In this document: piece after piece, positions 55,050 through 64,000 of the stretch
Layout: each line of letters starts with the position of its first letter
How positions within the stretch are numbered: the stretch's first letter is position 1
The notes under the pieces: generated by a model
The model's input: the letters and a program-made list of their open reading frames with translations, nothing else
Told to the model about the DNA's origin: nothing
Database searches by the model: none
Made by a program: the position numbers and the translations under genes
Assembly (NCBI GenBank): GCA_036172665.1
Contig: CM069873.1
Location: forward strand, 32,974,001-33,038,000
Source: Prosopocoilus inquinatus
Lineage: Eukaryota; Arthropoda; Insecta; Coleoptera; Lucanidae
DNA: 64,000 nucleotides
Direction: 5' to 3'

Positions 55050-56232
55050 ATTAAATAAAAAGAAAGAAAAGAATTGTGTGCTTTGGGCATTATGTTTAAG
55101 CAAATATTATTAGAATACCTAAGAATTTGCAATTGTTTAGTTACGTATTTACCTGACCACTATTAATAATCTACAGTTCAGTATATTATTGCATTTTTAT
55201 ACCCTGTTCTAGACGTAAAGAAGTTTGTACATATTTTTCATAAAGTTTTTTTTTACGTATGTTTCCAATAAGGAGAATGTTAATATTGTTTTTTTCGTGT
55301 ATTTAGGTTATCCTACCCACGTGAAGTTTGTTGGAAATTTCTTGTTTCTACATTTTATATTCATTTAAAATCTAACTTTTGTGTTATTTAAAAATATTCG
55401 TGAATCAAGTTTACTTCTCAGTTTTTTGTGCTTAATATCATTTTACAAAGTAATTCTATTTTTTTCTCACTGTTTCATTTTTAATAATTGTTTCAGATTA
55501 ATTGGAATAATTGTTCTACATTTTGGACATTGCAATTACAACTTTATATTAAAGTAAATTTTAAAAAATGAGAGAAATTAAGCTAGTTGATATAAAAAAA
55601 TATTTTTTTTAGATTGTACTGTTAGTGTTACTTTCTAATTTTGCACAATAACTTGGAAATGATAAAAGTGGCTTCCCTTCGCACAATTCAGAATAAAGAA
55701 CAAACCTTGTCGTTAATTTTTATTTTTTCTTTACTAAAACTTTTTTTTTTTTGAATAATTTAACTGTTTATGTAAATATTTTGTTTTTGAAGTTTATTTC
55801 CATATATTCACTTATTTTATTATTTTATTTTGGACTATGGATATTAGTTATTCTACGAAAATAAAAGAAACGAGTTGGAATTTCATGATTAATTAATAAA
55901 TAATCAAAAGTTGTTGTTAATGAATTTCGTTTACAAAGTTACTGTAATTTTGTTAAAATATTCGTTAGAACTAGTCATTTTAAATATATGCTGTAAATGA
56001 CAATATTATTTAGTTTTTATACATACACGTTAAAAGTAATGGTCAGGAAAGTTATTAGTATTATTGTGTCACGATGGTATTGTTATTATATAACTATTTT
56101 TTATAATTTATATTAAATTTCTCGCAAGTGCCTTACATAGCTTTTATTGTACTAGTTGAAAACATCAATAAACGTAATCAATTATTGATATCGTAGTATT
56201 CTTTTGAAGTTACCTCACGGTCTTTGTTTCAG
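55050..56232. other. 3' untranslated region of isoform 2 and intron
   Basis: Very AT-rich; AATAAA occurs soon after the stop (AAATTAAATAAAAAG) and repeatedly later. Nothing else seen. Confidence 0.55.
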
Positions 56233-56414
56233 ACGGCAAAACGCTTTCTTGCCCTCATTGTCCAAAAATGTTTAAATTGGACGATAGCTTGAGAAAACAT
56301 GTTGCTAATTTGCATGGTAATGATAAGGGTCCTTTTGTGTGTAATTTATGCGGAAAATTATCAAAGAATCGTAATTCTCTGTATGCACATCGACACAAGG
56401 TGCATAAACGGTAA
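56233..56414 (+). CDS. BTB zinc-finger gene, alternative finger exon 3
   Basis: Acceptor TTTGTTTCAG at 56232; phase 1 start DGKTLSCPHCPKMFKLDDSL. Two C2H2 fingers: CPHCPKMFKLDDSLRKHVAN with H-x4-H, then FVCNLCGKLSKNRNSLYAHR with H-x4-H. Stop TAA directly after KVHKR (56412-56414). Missed by a long-frame search because of its length. Confidence 0.9.
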
Positions 56415-57007
56415 GATTTTTATTTCATCATAAACAGAACTAGATCAACTGAAGACTTAAGAAGAATAAAAAGTACTTTTCAATAAATGAATGAATAAAA
56501 ATCAGTTGATTTAGCAAATCAAACAAAGTTTGTTTTTATTAATAATTCGTATGTTGCAGCTTACCAAATGGATTGTATGTTCCCTGATTTACATTACAAT
56601 TTAAAAGAGAATTGTCTAGAAATGTATTTTAATTTTATACACATTTTACTTTATTGTTAACTACTATTGAGAATAAATTTTATTTTGTTAAAATTTTTGT
56701 TTTGTTTTAAAAATTTCACCTCTACCTCTCAGTATTTTTGTAAATAACTGTGTGTGTGATGTGTACTTTAGACTTATTTGGGGGATAAACTGTAAGACTG
56801 CAGTTAATTAATCTGCAATTTTGATATACTCGATCACGATTTGTAATTTTTTTTCTTTTTTTTGTTCTTACTAACATAATGTGCAGTCTTAGAGTTCTTT
56901 TATTTACTACTGGTGATGTGGTTAACTCTGTAAATACTTCAATTAAAAACTAAGGTAATATGATAATACATTTTCATTATCTTTATATTAGGCTATATTT
57001 TTTTCAG
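56415..57007. other. 3' untranslated region of isoform 3 and intron
   Basis: AT-rich; ATTTTCAATAAATGAATGAA near 56478 offers a poly(A) signal. Ends in TTTTTTTCAG (57007). Confidence 0.55.
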
Positions 57008-57234
57008 ATATACTCGCGTTCGCGATGGAAGCCAAGTCGCACGTATACTGTCCGTACTGCTACAGGAAATTTGTCAATCGCTACAACCTTAAAATTCACA
57101 TCCGAGATAAACACGACACCAGTGAGACCAATTTAGATTGTATAGTTTGTGGGAAAACCATGAGGAACAAAAGTTGCCTTAGGGTTCACATGTACCACCA
57201 TCGCAAACAACAGCTGAAACTGGAAAATGCGTAA
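57008..57234 (+). CDS. BTB zinc-finger gene, alternative finger exon 4
   Basis: Phase 1 start DILAFAMEAKSHVYCPYCYR after TTTTTCAG. Fingers: CPYCYRKFVNRYNLKIHIRD with H-x4-H, and CIVCGKTMRNKSCLRVHMYH with H-x3/4-H; basic end HRKQQLKLENA and stop. The internal Met at 57025 is not a likely start. Last coding exon of this gene in the window. Confidence 0.92.
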
Positions 57235-57828
57235 TTAAAGCCTGCTTTAAATCTAAACGGACTTGTAAAAAATCCTCGTGACTTAAAGGAACTAAAGAAT
57301 GATAGTATTTAGTTTATTATTAAACTGTAACATTCCTCAGTAAGTTTTTTGAAAACAACTTGTAAATAGTAATATTCTTTTGTAAAAAAAAGTTATAAAT
57401 TTAAATTGTTTGTGTTACGGATTAAATCTGAAAATGAACAAAGACTCAGTCTTCACGTCGATCAAATTATGTTACGTATTTCCGTATTTGTATTTAATTC
57501 AAAATAATCTTGAATTTTTAAGGTTCCGTATTTAGCGACTAAAATTATTGTTTTTGGATTTGTCTGTAACAAACCGTGATTATGCATTCTCACTTTGTAC
57601 TTTCTGTATTTTTAAGTTCATTTGAACAAATTAAAACAAATATTTTATTTATTTTTTTGTTTAAATAGATACAGCCGGGAGCATAAAATACGGGACATTT
57701 AAAGCTAAAAGCTGTAAGAATGTTCCGTTTTCTATGCAAGCGATAGTACCTCACCTTCTGCTTTTACATATTCCTATCAGTTATGAAAAGTAACTGTATT
57801 ACAAACTGCATCGTATCGCCTGTCGTGT
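57235..57828. other. 3' untranslated region and downstream spacer
   Basis: AT-rich, no further finger exon with an acceptor in phase was seen. Confidence 0.5.
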
Positions 57829-58803
57829 GTACAGGGTTACAACTAATTAAAGGCCCACCATGAGGATCTCGTAAACTACATACATATAACAGTTACGAGG
57901 ATGGTTAAATTAGAAAAAAGTTGCGCAATTTTCGGTTCTATAAAAACGTGTAAAAAATCTTTTCTATATTCATTTATTTCTGATTTTTTTTCAAAAAACT
58001 GAAAATTCTCAATATCAAAAAGCTTGAAGATCTGGTTTATTCATTATCATAGAATCACATCTTAAAGAGGTTAGGTTCTCCATTTTACGCAAAGCAAAAA
58101 AATAAATACTACAGGAAACTGCTTTTTTCTATTATTTTTTTTGCTTTCAACTAAGTTAGGATTGACAGTCTCACAGATACGACTGTCAACTGTTTTTTTT
58201 TTCTCTTACGGGTGATATCTTAAATATTCGTATCGTGTGATACAAAAATGAAATCTGAATACGGCGATATGTCACACTACGCTTTTGTATGAGCATGAAA
58301 TATTAAGTTACTAAAAAATAGTTTCAGAAACTTTTTAATCAAGTAAACGAAAGCTTACAAACATTAGGAACTAAAGTGATCATTAAATTAACAAACTTAT
58401 TAAATTATAGTACGGATTTATATTATTAAAAAAACATATTTTCTGAAATAATTTTTTAGTCACTTAGTATTTCGTTTTGAAACACATAGTATGAATTATG
58501 AATATCTAAGATAGCGCCCGGAAGAGAAAAAATAGTTGACAGTCATATCTACGAAACTGTAATTTTTAACCTAGTTATATCTTCTGATGCCATTAGATTT
58601 TCCATCGAATTTAAATAAAATAAAAATTTCATAGTTCTATGTTAATAAAGAAGAAATTCGAGATTTTAAAAATTAAGAATTTTCAGATTTTTCAAGATAT
58701 TTCAGGAACTAATGAAGATACACGAGATTTTTGGCATACTTTTATTCTCGAAAATAGCGCAACTTTTGTAATTTAACCGTCTTTTTAATTACTTGTAACC
58801 CTG
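57829..58803. mobile_element. ~1-kb MITE with CAGGGTTACAACT ends and a nested palindromic MITE
   Basis: CAGGGTTACAACTAATTAAA on the left; inverse ends TACTTGTAACCCTG on the right. Same family as the ends at 47749 and 53011. Inside, about 58155-58560 is itself palindromic (GATTGACAGTCTCACAGATA versus its inverse TATCTACGAAACTGTAA) and is related to 49480-49645. No coding. Confidence 0.75.
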
Positions 58804-61600
58804 CATGTCGTCATTGCAAATTTTGCAATTTTCAATTTATAATGAATTTCTTACAAGAAAGACTCAAGTTCAAGACTTTAAGTTCCAGAAAAATTATCGA
58901 TGGAAGCAGAAAGTGAAAGCAATTCAAAAATAAGAAAGTATATTCAATTTATAAATGTACGAAATGACTAAAAATATAGGGAAGTCTGACAGCCTACAGC
59001 AGTGACTGCTTCTCCAATAATTTCGTTTGTTGCTTCTCTTTGCTTTGTATTTTACTTAATTGTTATCATCCAAGTTAAAACACAGAGAATAAATCGATCT
59101 GTTCCTTAAAATATCTTGGTAAGTATTTAATATTACATAATAATAACTAGAGCTTAATTTACTCAATCACAATTAGTAGAAAATATTTTCTTTTTTTAGG
59201 TACAAAAGGAAATTAAAGAAAATTGCAGATCACTAGTCACAGGCATTTAGATTATAAGACTTTTAGGACACGTTAGATAATTTCACACAAAAAAATATGT
59301 TTGCATGCTATTCAAATGACAATGGAATCACGGAGTTTGCAGGGTTATCACATTTTTCTAGAAAAATTTAGCCAAACGTCTTACAAAAAGTAGTTCAATT
59401 ACGCTGAGTAATAACTTTATTAGAAATATTAGCCCTTAGTGAAAAAAAAATCTAAAAATTGGAAATTTTATTTGAACGCAGAAATAAATTTAAAAAAACA
59501 AACGGTAAAACAGTTTATTGTCTTTTTTCTGTTTTCTGGACTAAAATAAGTGATAGCGGTGGAACCCTACCTTCGAATTTGCAAATAAATTTATATTACA
59601 ATCACGTAAAAGAAAAAAATCCAATTTTGTAACATAACGACAGTGAACTTTAGGCGTTTTCGTAACTTCAACCGTGTTAGTCAAGTCAGGTTGACCGGTT
59701 AATGCATTTTTCCGAACCGGGCGACGTCAGATCGGAACATTTACGAACGCCACCAACAAATATTTATTAGTTTGACAAAATCTCTAACCTCATATCATAA
59801 ATTTAGTCGTTATGAACACGTTACGAATGAGAAAACTAAAAGAAAAATTGCTGCAGCTACTTTTTTTTTGTTTCAAGTTAATAAGTTATGTATTGTAACG
59901 CGCCGACACGTCACTGATTTTGTTGTTAAACGGAACAACCAATTACAATAACAAACTGTCTCAAACCAAAGCAAAATAAATTACTCTACTTGACACGTAA
60001 TTCAGAAACCATCAAAAATTAACTTCTGACTCGTAAATGGCCATATGTTTTATCTATTTCAATAAAAATCGTGATCGTCTAATTAAACTTGTAGGACCTT
60101 ACCTGTGATGTAACTCAAGACTCGTTGGTGCGGTCGCGCAATAAATTTGAGAGATTTAAGGAACTAAGTACGTTAAAATAAAAATGCGAGATATTAACTC
60201 TAATTTACTTCGTTTATTGAGAAAAACGAGGGGAAAAACTCCGTTACCAGCCCCCCTAGGAATCTGGTAAATGAGCGTAAAAACCCTCGTGAATTTATAC
60301 GTCAATACAGCGATTACCAAATATAGCAGTTGCGAGCAATACAGTAAGACTCAGCTAACAGATTTCACTCTCGAATATAATAGCGATATAACTTAACCAA
60401 CATTTCTGGTGGAATCGAGTTCGATCAGCACAATAATTTCCCACGGGACTTTGTCCTCGATTGGATTGTCAATCAAAATAATTTCTCTATTGAGCTCTGT
60501 TTAGGTACAGTGATTGTCACTTAAGATCGTACTCTAAAACAACACTCTGACCAAATCAACCAATGTACAGCGTGACACGTGAGTCTACAGTGTACCTTAA
60601 TTAGGTGAATTAATTTCCTAATTAGTTAGATGTTTGGGGAAAGTGGGTGATACGAGATGCGGTTCTTAGTGATCTATTTGCAGAGGTATACACAGTGATC
60701 GCTTTTAGTTTTTCACGGATGTCCCCTTGGGACCCCCCCTAAAGCTAGATTAATTAATTCTTCTGGCCAGGAACTTTGTCTACTCGAAACCAGGTATAGG
60801 GGTTGAGGTACAGTGACTCTCGGTTATTTTCCCCCTGTATATTTTCGTCGCCTAAAGCTGTTACCCACTTGGTGGACCCGATTGACCGCTGATAATGACC
60901 GTACACTATGGGTGCTTAAGTCCAGAGGTCGCAAAGTCAATCCTCTATATTCTCCCGCAATATATCTCAGCTAATAAACCCCAACTGGTAAAACCCACGG
61001 GTTTGGAGAAATGCTCGTTTCGTGAGTTGAGCGCTTAATTTCGTTTCAGTATCTTTGGCCTCGGAATTTGTAAGAAATTCGTACTGGAAATTAACTTGGC
61101 CTTGATTTCTGGTGATAAATTAGTGCTGGCCACACTTAATTAGTCGGCAGATATAACTTGCCTTTCGACCAGGAATTCAAACTGGGAGAACTCTCGTAAT
61201 CACTCAGATCCCAGTTGTGAGCGAGGTCACTAAATGATACGAGGGTTTCCAAAGGTGACAGAAACACTTCTATAATTAGTACACTGGACTGGAGATTTCA
61301 GTAGATTCGTGGTAAAGTTAACTACTTTGGTTGATCAAGTCGCAGAACGCGTACTCCGACGAACCTAGTGACATACTCTGATTTAAACTTAAATATGACA
61401 ATTCTACAATTAAAATACTAGTAATTTATAAGGCAAAGTTGGGAACGTCAACCAACTGTGTGTTTAATTATGTAAATTCAAACTGACTCGAATGCGAACT
61501 CGATTATTGAATTTCAAAGCTCTCTGTCTACAATTATGACTCGATTAAAAGGGTTTGGAATCAATTAAAACCACCAAAAATGCGGCGAAGCAATAATGAT
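58804..61600. other. Intergenic sequence, no gene recognised
   Basis: AT-rich to 59.6 kb, then less so. Open frames are short and without motifs. Minus-strand CACAG|GTAAGG near 60110 looks like a splice donor but no exon could be tied to it. Confidence 0.4.
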
Positions 61601-64000
61601 TAAATGACCTTTTACCTAACTGTCCAAGTCCGAGTAATTTGCGCACCACTCACTCTGTTTTAAAACCACTCGCGTCGAGCCCGTGTGCGAAAGCAAAAAT
61701 TTATTAAAATGCCTTTCAAACACTTGAAGTTACACCCGTAATGGTGATTGAAAACACGATTATGGAACACACCTTACTTAAGACAGACTACTAAATTCAA
61801 AATTGCAACTCGGCGTTTGGTATTCGACCGGTCTTTTCAGATGACAAAATCTGACTCCCTTAATTAAAATAACTTTTCCCTTTTCCACCCTCGTTAGTGA
61901 GCCCCACCCGATTTTCGAAAAGAGCTTGACAACACCCCCGACCAATCGATACCGTTTTCGAAAAGTTACTCTCCTCCTCCTTTTAGAAAACACCCCAGTA
62001 ATAAATTTACACGCATAACTCACCGTAAATGTCCATCTCGAAGTCTGTTTCTTTTCTTTTAAAATTTTGAACATGCACTCGCTTTACAAGTGACTGATTT
62101 ATTGTTTCCTTTGCGAAAGTTAACATTCGTTCTAAAGTTATCGCCTTCCAAAAACAACTCGACCCCCCAGTGATTTTGAAAATCATCTCATCTTACATAA
62201 CCGGCCCTTATCCTATTAAAGCATGACTGACACTCCTTCACAAAATGAAACAAAACGAATACATTCTAATATCTTGGCAATACCCTGCTGTTACTGAAGT
62301 GTTTTGTACTTAAAATTTATTGCCTCTTGTAAACCTGCAACGACCCGTCTCAACCGTTTCCGGCGTTACTAGAACTTCTACGAAAAACAATATTTGTCTG
62401 TTATTTGTAATTTGTTCCACAATCGAAAATCAATCACGATTTGTTTATAAGCAAATCCGCGACCGTTTCATTCGCCCCTACTAGAAATGCGCAGTTTGCT
62501 CCGACGAACGAGCAATTTCTAGTTTTCCCCCAAAACGGAAGCATCTGGTTCGCCACCCCCTGGATGGATTCGCTGGTAGCTGCTGCTGTTGCTCTCCCTT
62601 CCTAGATTAGCTCCTAAATCCCCCCCCCCTGACAGAAACATACATGCAAGCCTAGACACGATAACCGCCCGCGAACTCGCCATGGCCAATATACGCAATA
62701 CCAACTAACTCAAACCTCCACTGAACAGACAAAAATCCCCCTACATGAGGTACGAAAAACAATAAAAATACAATTAGCATACCCTTCAACTTATGAACAC
62801 CCCCCCGCACAACTACGCCGCTGGTACTGCCTTCTGTGCGCCCCTATTCGTCAGACTCGCTAGCTACGACACAATTCTCACCCACATCTATAAACAGTTT
62901 AACAACTCACTAAATTAATGCTGTCCTCCAATAACCCCTACGTGCACCTGAAACATTCCCACTGCACTAATTCGCTGGTCATTCACTAATAATATCATTT
63001 AAACCGTAGTACTCATTAATCACCCAACCACTGATAATTAACTGAACTATACACCTCTTTAATCACCAACCGGTTGATCTCACTTCACCTTGTTTTAATC
63101 CCACCATAATCTTAAACCACTTCTCCCGATCAAATAACCACTAGTCACCACAATTACCACCCCTAATCCTAAACTATCGCCACTATTTAACTGGACTGCT
63201 TTATCACTAGGTTCTGATTAATTTCGCTCCTCCATACACTAACAACACATGGATTGATTACACCCTCGTTAAGCCCCCCTCGTAACAATCATTGCACTTC
63301 TAACTTCCGATCACCTCCTTAATTCCACCTCGCACTTCTTCAATCGATATAACACCTTGAATAATCTCGGTTTATTTAAGCGCAATAATCCGGCAACTCG
63401 ATCACTACCTGTACATTAATAAGCTTTAATACCACCCTCTTACTTGTCACCTTAATTTAACTCCACTCACTTGCTAATCACTCGCCACTCTCATCTGGTA
63501 TAACCACTATACTATTAATTGACACTAAAATATTCCACACCGTAATCCAACGAACGATTTACTCTTGCGGTCACCTCACTTCCGAGCCCGTCTAATTACC
63601 TCTATATCATAATAAACAAACAACAAGCCATGTCCATTCTTCGAGGTTTTATTGTTAGCTACTGAGACACCCCGCCGCGCTACCTGTAAACCCAGACGTC
63701 TAGGGTCCCTTCGTTCACTGACCGTCTGTACTGCCCTACCGACACACTTCCACTCTCGTTGTTGCGGAATTCCCTTTTGACCTGGATACTAAGTTTTATA
63801 GACGTCCGTCTAGACGTTACCTGCTTTTGGACCGACACTGACCCCTTATTCAACCTCCTGTATCCTGTAATATGGCCTCAAATTCCTGGCGTTAAACACA
63901 CCTCGCGTATTGCCGTTTTCGGATTCCAACAGGTAGGCATTTACGTGTACTCTTCGTCGAACGACATATGGTCCCTCGTATAGATGACAGAATTTTTGAT
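61601..64000. other. CpG-containing, C-skewed region, possible 5' end of a minus-strand gene
   Basis: CpG is clearly more frequent here than elsewhere in the window (for example CTCGCGTCGAGCCCGTGTGC near 61670, 62460-62520, 63660-63730). From 62.1 to 63.6 kb C greatly exceeds G on the plus strand. On the minus strand CGAG-ATG-GAC-ATT-TAC-G is followed by GTGAGT near 62020-62040, which could be a tiny first coding exon. No long coding frame supports a gene, so this remains open. Confidence 0.3.

Overview
This is a stretch of AT-rich animal nuclear DNA, almost certainly from an insect. It shows GT-AG spliced genes, a BTB/POZ gene of the insect ttk type (FSLRWNNF motif) with alternative C2H2 zinc-finger 3' exons, and transposon families typical of arthropods. 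The insect order cannot be told from the window. Most of the sequence is transposable-element DNA, much of it nested; host coding DNA is a small share.

Left part (1-18.4 kb). A decayed mariner fragment (264-832) abuts a truncated Ty3-type retrotransposon, copy A (833-2038 and 9962-12535). Copy A is split by a 7.9-kb DNA transposon (2039-9959) with 14-bp terminal inverted repeats, a 2-bp TG target duplication, subterminal repeat arrays and two minus-strand genes: a CACTA/EnSpm-like transposase and a five-exon protein ending in a DUF4806-like domain. That transposon itself carries a mariner-like insertion and a foldback/hairpin element. Next come a T-rich repeat, a single-exon host-like gene of unknown function (16197-17057) and two adjacent palindromic MITEs.

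Middle (18.8-45 kb). A full-length Ty3-type element, copy B (18853-25489, minus strand), has two LTRs, an ATAT target duplication, a primer-binding site, a polypurine tract, gag and pol. Its pol polyprotein continues past the integrase into a macrodomain resembling TARG1/OARD1 ADP-ribosyl hydrolases, then a CCCH zinc finger; this is the most striking finding. A 69-bp minisatellite, a foldback transposon built of 172-bp repeats, palindromic repeats, a long-TIR element carrying a broken Ty1/copia pol, a hAT element with exact 8-bp duplications, and several MITEs follow.

Right part (45-64 kb). After what looks like the last exon of an upstream gene (45102-45347), a BTB/POZ transcription-factor gene runs from 45792 to 57234. 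Two constant exons encode the BTB domain and an acidic linker; each of four downstream exons begins in the same splice phase, encodes one pair of C2H2 fingers and carries its own stop codon, so each can be the alternative end of the protein. Its 6.8-kb intron holds nested elements, including a Tc1-like transposase split by a 1.35-kb palindrome. From about 59 to 64 kb no gene is recognised; 62.1-63.6 kb has far more C than G on the plus strand, which may mark transcription on the minus strand.
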